Assembly (NCBI GenBank): GCA_024138015.1
Contig: JAMXBB010000011.1
Location: 80,107,613-80,171,612, forward strand
Origin: Lumnitzera littorea
Lineage: Eukaryota; Streptophyta; Magnoliopsida; Myrtales; Combretaceae
Direction: 5' to 3'
DNA: 64,000 bases
Both the position numbers and the translations under genes were made by a program. Shown in pieces: positions 12,911-23,962 of the stretch. The first letter of the stretch is position 1. Each line of letters starts with the position of its first letter. The notes beneath the pieces are model-generated. The model was not told the origin of the DNA. It saw only the letters and a list, made by a program, of their open reading frames with translations, and ran no database searches.

Positions 12911-15853
12911 TGTTATATCTCGAAGTCGTAAAGTCGTAGAGTTGCAATAGACTCGTTATGTAAACCAACATATGATAGTAACTGGCTTCATAGTGCCTAT
13001 CATAAATATGATTTACACAAGACGTCGATAACTTCTCGCTTTGAAATAAACAGTTTGATTAAAAATTTAGCTGAAAATTACAGTAATGATTAAAACTTTA
13101 AGTTAATATATATAATTACATGGACATTATCTTAGAATTCCTATGAGATTCTACATCATAACATAACAGTTAGTTAATTTACATATCATATATTAGTTCT
13201 TCATCCTAAAGATATTAGTAAGACCTTAAATAAAACTTAATCATTGATCAGTTGATCCTCACTCCCCAGAGCTTTAAAATAGAACTAACCTTCGGATAGT
13301 TGTAACATGACATAATAATCAGAAGTCAGGACTTGTAAATGAATTTATGCGGGTATAAGGAACTACAGCTCAGTAAGTTATATTAGAAACTTATGAATGT
13401 ATACAAATACAAACAAAATTATTAAGCAATTATTTTCATGCAATGCAACAAGTAAGTGTAATTATACAACATAATCCATTCTGTTGCGAAATCAGAGTAA
13501 TTTTACCCACTCTAATCCGAATTGAGAAGTTTTTATGTTATGCAGTAATTTACAACCAAACTTAGGTTTGTGCAATGGAAACACTGCTTCTCTTAAAACT
13601 ATCTTTTGAACCAATGCTCTTATTCTCACTACGATCTCCTTTTCTGTCACTTAGTTTGGCTAAAGATGGGGAAAAGACTAATTTGCTATCTAACGCTATC
13701 TTTTTCGAATGTGTCGGTGTTTGTGTTTGGTTAGAGGATCCTAATGATTCCGTTAAAGGTTGCAATGCATGTCTTTTTAGGGTATTTAGGTCAATTAGGA
13801 TTAAATTCGGTTTAGGGTGACCAAACAATTTCATACCACTATAATCACAACAATCATCAAACATAACATAGATTTCAATACAAAATTAGATACACAGGCA
13901 TATGCATAAGACTACATACAATCACAGTCATACACAAACCTAAGTTTCCAAGCACTTTAAAATAGTATTCTAAAATATGATGAAGTATTAAACTCAACTT
14001 ACCTGAATTCCTTAGTTGTTCACTTAATTAGTTGCAAGTTGACTCGTCTCCATATATCTTATAATATAAATACATTTTTTTAGTATTTACACTTTGAAGA
14101 TACATATTCTAGGTTATGATTTAATTAAATTCTCCTTATATACCTATTATTTACTAATGATTAATTCTATGTTAATTCAGGGTTCGGTTTCCAAATCAGA
14201 TTCCGGTTTAGGCTCTAATTCGATTTCAACTACGAGTAATCCTAAAATACGTTTCGAACTCTAATGTGAAATTAATTAAATGAAGCTCAAGTATTCTAAT
14301 ATCATACAGGTCTTAATTCAGTATTCTAATCTACTCGGTACACTCTAATTCTAATTAGTGTACTAGGTTTACTTCTGATGTAGGAAAATTTTACATTTTT
14401 GGTATAATTATCTAAAATTAATTTTTGTACCAGATTTAATATGTATTGAAATTATTATTATATTATCTAAATTTAACCTATTATTTTACATTTATCAAAA
14501 TTCCCACTTCACATATTACTAAATTACTCGCTTTTACTACATAATTCTCATATTAATTGTAATTAATACTCCAAATGCTAGGATCATGTTACCTTATTAG
14601 AGATTAACATCTTTAAACATCTAATTACTTTATAAATTAGTAATTAGTCATTTAATTAGTCCTAAATTTCTCATTTTTCTCATTATTTTAGGGCTAAAAA
14701 ATTACCTAAAAATTTTGAAAATTAATTTTTGAAAAAAAAGCTTTGTGGTACTGTTCTATATTACTTAAGTAGTCTACAAAAAAAAAAAAAATCAAGCTCA
14801 AAACTACACTCCCAAACTTATTTATTTCTAATCTTAAACATGCTCGGTTTTGTTCAATTTCTTAAGCACCTTATATTTACAGAAATTATTAAATTTAATC
14901 ACTATTTTTCCCTAAATCTTCATATAATAAAACATTGGAATAACAAATTTTATAATTTTCTAGGTAAAATTAATAATTTTAATAAATTTTGTAAAATTGG
15001 ATGAATATTATGACTCACCTGGTTTTTGAACTTTTGACCACTAACATTGGTTCAGGGTGTGTCGGCCGGTCCGAGTGGTTGGTTTAGAGTAGAGTGGTGG
15101 TGGTTTGATTTCAAGTGGTGGTGATACGTGGGTTTGGTTCACTAGCTCTTACTGCATAAATTTAGGTAATTTTTTTATAAACCCTAATTTTCCTCTTAAT
15201 TTTCGGTTTGCTCTAATTTTTTTCAACTCCCAACAGACTAAATGAGTTCCGAAAATTTTCCTGCTATTTATAGAGTTGTAAAGTAAATTTTAGTGTATTA
15301 ATTAAACTAGACAATGGTTTATCTTATTTCATTTTTGCTTTTTAAGTGTTTGATTTTAATTGGCCAAAATTTATTTCTTAATTCTTGACCTACCCTGACC
15401 CAATCCTAGATTGATCTCAACCTTTCTAATTTTTCTTTTATTTTTTTATAATTTTCTTTGATTATTTAGCAAATTTCTAACAATTTAGGTAATTTTGTGT
15501 ATTTTTACCTATACGTAAATACATATGGAGTATAAGCAAATACTCTTAAATATTATTTAGATTATTCTATAATTTTAAGTATATATATAATTTATCTCTA
15601 GCAATTTGTTAGTTATCGGAATGTATTTTACGCATTTCCAATAAATAACAAGTAATATATATAAAATTTAAACATTTTATATGCTTTTATTTTATTACTT
15701 ATTTTTTTAAATTCAAACTTACGGGGTCATTTTTATTAATATTTTTAACTTTAATTTATAATCTAGACTCAATTGGATCTTTTAACTGATTGTCTTAAAT
15801 TTTATGTACTAAGTCCGATTTTACAGGTATAGAGCTTATATTTAAGACTTACA
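12911..15853 (-). mobile_element. Solo LTR, copy 1 (2.94 kb), inserted in the MULE
   Basis: On the + strand it begins TGTTATATCTCGAAGTCG and ends ACTTACA, flanked by an exact 5-bp duplication ATAAT (12906-12910 and 15854-15858). It is similar along its length to 18753-21665 and, inverted, to 55594-58633. A TATA box read on the minus strand (CTATAAATAGC, about 15263-15274) sits about 580 bp from the right end. This suggests the LTR is transcribed leftward, with U3 at the right. No second LTR, gag or pol is present, so a solo LTR is the simplest reading. It has more C-to-T and G-to-A changes than copy 2 (for example CTCGAAG against CCCGAAG), suggesting greater age. Confidence 0.8.
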
Positions 15854-16190
15854 ATAATCACCACATTACATCTCATTTACTTGTTTTCTTCTTTTTTTCA
15901 AAATATTCATCTTATTCTACCCACATTATCCATACATGCATGAACCTTAGCTATTGCAATTTGTGCATATTTGATGGAAATATGTTATATTAAGTATAGA
16001 TTAAGGCGATTTAGTAGTTGAGAAGTTAAGTTGTGTTGATTTTGTTATGAACATGTTAGTGTACATTTTGAAATTGTAGTCTAATTTGCACGCCCACAAT
16101 ATGTTCGATAAAAGATGTTGCTCGATGTATAGGGATTAGGTTTTGTACTGAGCTAATTCTTTGGTTAATGGTGTTATTACTAGGTTAGAA

Positions 16191-17587
16191 ATGGCTGATT
16201 ATGTTAAAGCTATTGTATAGGTTAGTGCAAATATTGTGATAGGCAGCTCGATGTCAGAATATGATAGAGAGCCCATTAAGAAATTAAAGTGAGAAAGTAT
16301 GTAAACTTCTTGCATTTCTTCTAGAGGATTTGTGGAAGTGCCAGAATTGACTTGACTGAAGTCAAAATCATACACATGCATCTTTTCTTTTATGATGGGA
16401 GAGTTGCTTATAAATTGATGGTTATTAGAGATAATGAAGATGTTAATAATTTTATTGAGATGACTGAGACTTTCGAGGAGTGGAGTATCTATGAAGTATA
16501 AATTAGGTATTGTAGGGAATTGAGTGCCCGGGTTGAGCAAAACATACAACATGTAAACAATCCAACTTTTCCAACACCCCAAGTGCAGTCTACGATGATT
16601 GGTATGGAGCGATTAAATTTGAATGTGTCACATGAACCCTACATGGATTTCACTGAGCTTAGGCATGTTGATATCATAAGGAGTAACCTGATGAAGCACT
16701 TAGTCCGATTATTGAATATAAAAAGTCTTATGATCCATATGTAGAGGGAATGCATATGGACATAAATGCTGACAACGATGGAGATGAGGAGCCAGTTGGA
16801 CAAGATGATGGGGAAGATATTGGACTCGATGATAATGATGATGAGGATGGAGAAGATTTGGGAAAACCTAAGGTGAGACAAGAATTAGTTGTTAGTAATG
16901 TACTAATTAGGCTTACTCGTGAGGCCATGCCTAGCAAGCCTCATCACCCCTTTTAGGAACCAATGCACATCACTTTGTCTGAAGAGTTTTCACAACAAAA
17001 TGAGGCAACCGACAGGGTTGTCAGGGATCCTATTCTATTCTACAACAACAAGTATGACGATAGTAGATGTGAGACATTTGAGTGATATGTCAATGAAATG
17101 CAATAACATTAGCACAATTGATGACTTGAGTATAAGCATGCGGTCTAACAACAAAAAGGACCTCATAGATGCAGTAAAGTTATTCCACATAAAGAATTAT
17201 TGTGATTTTCATGTCAACATATCAAAGAAGATGATCTATGCAGTCTATTGCAAAAAGAAGGAACAAGGTTGCAAGAGGAGGTTAGGGGCATGCATGAAGA
17301 AGGTGGAGGGGCTTTTCAAAATTATCATTTTAGAAGGTCCGCACACTTGTGTTAACCTGATTATGAACCAGGATCATCTTCAGATTAACGGTAACATAAT
17401 GACGAGATGCTTCATCAGTAGTATACGGAATTACCTTGATGTGAGGATACACGATCTTGTAGCAAATATACAAAACATGTATGGATATACTGTAAGCAAT
17501 AGAAGGGTTTTTCAGACTAAGCGGAAGGCTATTGAGATGGTTTATGGTAATTTAGAGAAGTTGTACAATGAGCTTTCAAGCTACTGA
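16191..17587 (+). pseudogene. MuDR/MULE transposase N-terminal and DNA-binding region, broken
   Basis: The reading begins MADYVKAIV, a common opening of plant MULE transposases, and hits an in-frame stop after nine codons. Fragments continue in shifting frames (for example FYDGRVAYKLMVIRD near 16390). An acidic run at 16757-16860 is DNDGDEEP... and DDNDDEDGED. The longest intact piece (16919-17587) contains SMRSNNKKDLIDAVKLF, YAVYCKKKEQGCKRRL and GPHTC, the C...C...H.C layout of the MuDR DNA-binding domain. It continues with IHDLVANIQNMYGYTVS and KRKAIEMVYGNLEKLY, as in the family just before the catalytic core. The DDE core expected next is absent; plant mobile domain sequence follows instead. 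Non-functional as it stands. Confidence 0.75.
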
Positions 17588-17631
17588 ATGCAATGAAGAT
17601 AAGTAACATAGGGACACAAGTGAATTAGGGG

Positions 17632-18752
17632 TGGACTGCATTGCTAAAGCCAAGTGAGCCTTACCACGAGATTAGCACTTGTAAGGCCTTAGTAGGGAGA
17701 TGGAGGCCAGAGACATACATCTTTCACTTGCCCATTAGAGAAACTATGATTACGTTATAAGATGTGGAGGTCTAATTTGAGCTTCCGATAGAGGGTCTGG
17801 CAGTAGGGGGGAGGATGGAGCTAGATGAGGATTGGACTTGGGTAGATGTAGGTAAGAGGTTACCAGGAGTGAAGCTTATTAGGATGAAAGGAGCTTGTAT
17901 GACACTTACATGGCTATGAGAGTATTTCAGGATACTTACCTGCAGTGCAGACAATGAGATAGTCCCGCAGTAAGTCTGTACCTACATCCTTAACTTGATA
18001 GGGGAACTATCTTCATAAATAAATTCTCCAACTTGATTCACTTGATGTTTTCTATCATTATTGAAGGACTTTTCGATTGTAGGACAATTCAGTTGGGGCT
18101 TTGCATGTTTGGCTTAGCTTTATGGACAATTGTGCTTTGCCGTGCAATCGGACCTACATGGGATGGGAGGGGCCGTTATTGTTCTATTAGTGTAGGCTTG
18201 GGATCAATATGGTTTCTCAATTGATGAGAGGAAGCCATTAATAGCCCGATGGAGGGTCATACGGGATATAACCTAACATGCCAGGTATGTCATAGATGCA
18301 TACTAAACTTCTTTCAACCTACAAATGACGCAATAGGTACAATATGTTAACCCTTCTTATATGTGTTTGTGTTATCACACCTCACTCTCAATTCTCATAA
18401 TTGTTTTTTGTTACTAGGTGGTTTAGGAGGCATACTCAAAAGAGTTGCTATAACTACAAATCGAGTTCTGCATAGCTGTGCAACACATTTGGACAGCTCA
18501 TCTCGCTCATATGTTTCCACATTGTTAAGTGGTGTTTTCCTGACCGTGTTGTTTGAAAATTTGGTGGGTAACAATTCGAGTCGCATGACATGGATACCAA
18601 TGGATAGCTCCATTAGTTAGACCTCCATGGTAGGATTGACGTGTATTGGATCCACACCTACGACCACTATATCCGAGTGTGGCACGACAGGCATAATTAC
18701 ATCATGCAAATCTAGGGTCTTAGTGGAGTTGACCTTAGCTACTGGTCGTGGT
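17632..18752 (+). pseudogene. Plant mobile domain (PMD, MAIN/MAIL-like) remnant in the MULE, split by solo LTR copy 2
   Basis: One frame reads RWRPETYIFHLPIRETMITL, then FELPIEGLAVGGR and WTWVDVGKRLPGVKL, the signature block of plant mobile domains. The shifted continuation has INKFSNLIHLMF near 18016, and WGFACLA, LYGQLCFA and WDQYGF near 18096-18212. It then gives HTYDHYIRVWHDRHNYIM near 18650, the family's late 'Y...W..R' region. Internal stops and frameshifts are numerous. Sequence resumes beyond the inserted LTR at 21666. PMDs occur in host proteins such as MAIN and MAIL1 and in some plant transposons; their molecular role is not settled. Confidence 0.7.
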
Positions 18753-21665
18753 TGTTACGCCCCGAAGTCGCAGAGTCGCAACAGTCTCGCTGTGTAAACT
18801 ATTCTATGATAGTAATTGGCCTCACAGTGCCTACCATAGACATGATCTACACAAGGCGTCGACGACTCCTCACTTTGAAGTAAACAGTCCGATTAACAAT
18901 TATACTATAATTATGATAAATATTACAAATTTCTAATAAACATAAATAATTATAAGTAAGTCCACAGAGCTTCCCAAGAAGTTTTACATAATCTCCACAG
19001 TTTACTAATTTACAGAATAACTATCAGTCTTTAATCATTAACTACAAGGTCAGTCTAGTTACACATTGTACTAAGTAACTTGATCCTCACACCCTTAACT
19101 TCAAAAGGACTAACCTCTGGGTAATTGTAGGACGGCATAGTACTTGAAATGATCACAAATTAGAACCTGCAAAAGGATCTATAAGGGTATGAGCAATTAT
19201 AGCTCAGTAAGTTGAATTGGAGACTCATGAATGCATACAAGCACAAACAGGGCTATCAAACAATTATTTTCATGCAATGCAACAATCAAGTGTCATCGCA
19301 TAACGTAGTCCGGTCCGTTGTGAAATCAGAGAAATTTCACCCGTTCCAATTCGGGTTGAGGAGTTCCATGTTATGCAGCAGTTCACAACCAAACCCAGGC
19401 TTGTGCAATGGAGACCTCGCTCCTCCCGCGACTACTTTTGAACCATTGACTTCACCCCCGCCGCAACCTCCTCTCCTGTCACTTAGTTCGACTGAGGATG
19501 AAGAAGGGACCATTTTGCAATTCTGCGCTATCCTTTTCGAAGTGGTCGGTATTTGGTTGGAGAATCTTATGATCCCCTAACGGGTTGCAATGCATGACAT
19601 TTTTTGTTATTAGGGTCGACTAAGATTAAATTCCATTTAGGGTGTTCAAACAATTTCATTCCAATTCAATCAGTCACAAATCACTCACAATGTAAGTTTC
19701 AGCACGAATTCAAATACATCAAACACATGCGTAAACTACTTACAATCATAAGCATATACAAGCCTAAGTCTCCAAGCACTACAAAACTAGTACTCTATTA
19801 CAATAAGCAATAACCCAACTTACTTGAAATTGCTCGATCGCTCGATTCCTTAATTGCAAGTTGATGTGTCTCTGGGTATCCTATAATACAAATAGGTCTT
19901 TTTAGTACTTATATTTTATGGATTCTTATTCTAATTTATAATGTAACTCATTTTCCCCATGTATACCTATAACGCTCTAATGATTCGTTATACTCTATTT
20001 CGGGGTTCGACTCCTAAACTAGATTCTAGTTTTAATTCCTAAGTCTTAAATAGGCTCGAATCCCAATGTGACATTAATCGCATTACGCTCGGGTATTCAA
20101 ATATCCTATTAGGTCGTAATTTGATATTCTAAACTATTCGGTACACGCTAACCCTAATTGAGGTATCGGATTTATTCCCGATGTGAAAAAATCTTACATT
20201 TTGAGATATTTACTTAAAATTAAATGTTATTTCAGATTTATTATTTTTCTGATTTTTATTATAATATTATCTAAATAACCCTATTTTTTTTTTAGATTTA
20301 TTAATTTACACTTTCACATATTACTAATTTCTTATATTACTTACCTAATTTCCCTAATTAACCATACTTAATACTCCAAAGGCTAGGATTAGGGTTCCAC
20401 TTCAGAGATTAACATCCCTAAACATATAATTAATATCACAATCAGTAATTAACATCCTAATCACCTAATTAACCCTAAATCACCCAATTTTTCCATTATT
20501 TTAGGGTTAAAAATTAACTTAAAAATTTCGAAAATTAATTTTAAAAACATGGCTTTATAGCATTGTTCTACATCATATGAGCATCATATAGAAAAATTTT
20601 GAGCTCCAAACTACACTCCTAAGCCTATTTATTTTCCGGTTTAATCATGCTCGGTTTTGAACAATTTGTTAAGGACCTTATATTTTCAGACATAATTAAA
20701 CTAAATAAATATTTTTCCCTAAATCTAAATACAATAAAACCTCAGAATAACAAGTTTCATAATTTTCTAGGCAAAATAACTAATTTTACAAAATTATTTA
20801 AAAATCGGGGTGAATAAATGACTAACCGATTCGAAGCTTTCTAGCCGTCCAAACCTGGTCCAAGGTTATCGGCCGGCCCAGGCGGTGGTTCTAGTGTAGG
20901 GTGGTGGTGGTGGTGGTTCGGTCCCAGGTGGTGGTGAGTGGTGGGTTTAGTTCACTTGCCTAATCTGCACAATTTTCTTTTCTTTTTTTATTTTCTGGAT
21001 TTTCTCTCGATTTTTTCAGTGTTCCTATTTTTCTCAGATGCTAAACTAACCAAATGACTTCTGGAAATTTTTCCCCTATTTATAAACAATTGTAGTAATT
21101 AATATGCATTAATTTGACAAGACTTTGCCCAAATTCCTTGATTTTTGGCTTTTAGGTTGTCCAAATTTTATTGGTTGATTTTTCTTTTTCTGATCTAGAC
21201 CTGCTACGACCTGATCTTGATTTAGCTTATCCTCTTCTGATTTTTCCATAATTATTTTATATTTTTCTTTAATTATTTGCTTATTTTTTGGCCAATTTAG
21301 GTAATTACGCGTATTTTTATCTATGCGTAAATACATGTGGGGTACACGTGAACATTCCTAATTATTATTTTGGTCATTCTAAAATTTTTAGTATATATAT
21401 AATCTATCTCTAATAATTTATTAGTTATTAGATTACACTTTTTGCTTTTTCGGTAATTAGCAATTATTATGCTTAAAATTTGAAAATTTTATAGTCTCCT
21501 ATTTTACTACTTATTTTCTTAAATTTAAGTTTACGGGGTTATTTTTATTAGTATTTCTCTAAATAGTTTATAATTTGGGTTTGATCGGATCCTTTAACCG
21601 ATCGCCCTAAACCTTGAGTTTTAAGCTCAAACTTACAGTTACTTGGCTTAGCTTTAGGGTTTATA
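18753..21665 (-). mobile_element. Solo LTR, copy 2 (2.91 kb), inserted in the PMD remnant of the MULE
   Basis: On the + strand it starts TGTTACGCCCCGAAGTCGC. The right boundary was set by aligning copies 2 and 3, which share GTTACTTGGCT and then part company after TTATA. The flanks GTGGT (18748-18752) and GTGAT (21666-21670) match at 4 of 5 bases, as expected for an aged TSD. A minus-strand TATA box (TATAAATAGGGG, 21073-21084) lies at the same relative place as in the other copies. The proline/serine-rich open frame at 19212-19580 recurs in copies 1 and 3 with shifts and is not treated as a gene. Confidence 0.8.
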
Positions 21666-21670
21666 GTGAT

Positions 21671-22600
21671 GCCAACAAATCATCGGTCATTAAATTACAC
21701 ATTAAGGAGCTGTCATAAGCCTTCTGGTAAGTATCTATCTAATCATGATATGTATTCTATACCCTTACCTATCTTATGTTATGTATACCGATACCCTCAC
21801 GTTTGTTTATTTCAGGTGGACTCGCTTTGGGATATGCAATTGGCATCAGACTGTCTAACCGCACTCACCAATGCAGATAGAGTGCTATAGTTTGTTGAGT
21901 AGCATAATGGCTTCATATTCTACCCATAGCATAAGGGAGAACAGTAGCAACACTCTGGTGATCATAACAGGGATTAAGGAGTACCTACAATTGAGGTTAT
22001 GCTGCCTCCTCCCGCACTACCTAAATGTAAAGCCAGGGTTTGAGAAGGCAGAGCTCGATCGAGACATGATCGTGGTGGCTACAATCAAGATATGCTGTCA
22101 CAATCCTCTATGGCAAGGGCATTATTCAGGTAGAGTCGACTCCTTCTACCAGCTTAGTGTCTCCCTGAAAACATTGTCACAACCTTTATAGTCACCAAAT
22201 AGCTGGAGTCGTTCCCTCCTATCCCATGCGGTCAAAACCTTCACCAGTCATAGGAAAGAACAAATGGACATGCTAATTATCTTAGTTGATTGTATGGATA
22301 TAAATAAAAGATTATTCTGTACATATACTTTTGTTTATATATATGTTCAACTTTTATCGAATATTAGAATATGTTGTAGGCTTTTGATGTCTATGAAATA
22401 TATCACATGATTTCTGAGTTTGCTTGTCTCCTATTTGAAGTAGATGCTTATCTTATATGCTTATTTCTGTCCTTATGTCTTTTGACAACGAGAGTTAGTG
22501 TATTGGATAAGGGAGTTTCACTTTTTGTAGTTTGTGTCTTTATTAATAGGAAACAATGTATTTTCAATTTAACTTAGTTATTTTGTATGATCTATAGGTA
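21671..22600 (+). other. Right part of the MULE interior after the solo LTR; no identifiable domain
   Basis: Short open frames (21666-21890, 21871-22191) are separated by stops. A plausible intron acceptor (TTTATTTCAG) lies just before GTGGACTCGC near 21817, so this may be the decayed 3' end of the PMD gene. I recognise no domain in it. Confidence 0.35.
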
Positions 22601-22763
22601 CTAACAAAGGAAGGCATATACGGTACGTATGCCTTCAATATATCTTAATGAGCCTTCAATATAATTAAGATATATTGAAGACACACATACTTTATCTATA
22701 AGTTATGGAACTTTTTACACTGAAAGCACCTTCAATGTAAGAAATCATTGAGAGTGAAGATAT

Positions 22764-22845
22764 TATACTATTTTTGTCATATTTTTTGGAAAGGGTCTTT
22801 TTCCATATTATTTTTCGAAAAAAAACTCATATTAATATAAAACTC
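22764..22845 (-). repeat. Right terminal inverted repeat of the MULE
   Basis: The reverse complement reproduces the block order of the left end. Just inside it (22600-22700) are two small palindromes built from GAAGGCATA and CTTCAATATATCTTAAT. Confidence 0.75.
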
Positions 22846-22849
22846 AAGA

Positions 22850-23962
22850 ATACGTTATGTATCCTCCTATTGGAGAACCATACGTGTACAGTGTTTTTGA
22901 ACAAATATCAAGGTAAGACTCAATTTAGAATCTCTTCGTGGCATTCAGAAAAAAAGCGAAGGATTCAATTAATGGGGGAAAAAAAGTCAAGGGTAAAGTT
23001 TATACACCGAAAAGCAAAAGATGCATAATTTGGGAACATAATTGCAAATGTTGAAATTTGGAGTTTGGACAGAAATGGAGGAGTCTCCAAAACGCCTGGC
23101 ATTCCATGTAGCTAGATGAGCCACTTTAATTCCTGTTATTATAATTGTAACTGCAACATGCGGAGCAACAACTTAATCAAAATTGGGCTCTCCCAGTTTA
23201 TCTGCGTCGCAAGTACACATGCAGCGTTGATCTCGTGCTCACATATAATACCGCTTCACACAAGTTGCATTATTGGATGTAGTGTAGAGTTGCAAATTTC
23301 TTGCAGAATATAATAACACAGACACGAAACCAATATACTTTATAAACACGATTATATGGACAAAATATGAAACTAACATGACAAGTGATTTAACAAATCA
23401 CAATCATAACATGAATAAATATAATTGTAATGCGAACTAATCGTTTGTAATCTTTTTTCTCTTTCCTGTTTGCATGTTTTCAAAATTTATATACCTAAAT
23501 TAGTCAACGTGAGGTGAGGCAACATTTCCTCTTTCCAATCTTGAGCTTGCTTTCACCCTACCTATTGATGGTGTTCCCAAATTAGACGGAAAATAACGCA
23601 AACATGAATTTCAATGAAGGATAAGCTTTCAAAGAGTCAAAAATGGCCTCCTATGAATTATGATACAAGTCAAATCTGTACCTATTGGGTGGGAAAGGTA
23701 TTAAACCGAGTACCTCAGTACAGAAAAACACTCTCGAACCCCAATAAATCATGATAAATTTGAAATATCGAGATCTTTCTGGGTCCCCAATTGCTCTGGT
23801 AATATTCCCTTTTATAACCCCGTTCTTGAAAGCAAATTCACAAAATTTTGATACAGGCACCCACCACCTATTGGCTAGTTAATTTGCTGGAGCTAAATAA
23901 TGGTATGTGATGGTAGCATGTTATGAGTCAAAATTGAAGAACCTCTGGTAACTTGATCCTTC
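22850..23962. other. Spacer between the MULE and the 3' end of RRP9
   Basis: AT-rich, no supported gene. The part next to 23963 must include the RRP9 3' UTR (minus strand), but I cannot fix its end. The small open frames here have no family resemblance. Confidence 0.5.

Larger units (their letters stand above)
12465..22847 (+). mobile_element. Large Mutator-like element (MULE) with long diverged TIRs, carrying MuDR-type and plant-mobile-domain sequence and two nested solo LTRs
   Basis: The left end (12467-12553) reads GAGTTTTATATGAATAG, then TTGAAAAATAATATGGAAAA, TGGCCCTTTCCAA and AAAATAGTATAAT. The reverse complement of 22764-22845 has the same blocks in the same order. The two ends therefore form inverted repeats of roughly 85 bp, with weaker complementarity farther in (GAAGGC(A/G)TA(T/C)GT blocks). 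Between them lie MuDR-like coding remnants (16191-17587) and plant mobile domain remnants (17632-18752), plus two later solo LTRs. Removing those leaves about 4.5 kb, a normal MULE size. I could not find a convincing 9-bp TSD, so the outer boundaries are good to about 10 bp. Confidence 0.7.

Noticed and set aside
16639..16937. Ser-rich minus-strand frames
   Set aside because: Antisense of the Asp/Glu-rich run in the MULE transposase remnant.
12456..22856. A 9-bp target-site duplication for the MULE
   Set aside because: Flanks compared on both sides of the TIRs give no convincing match, so none is claimed.
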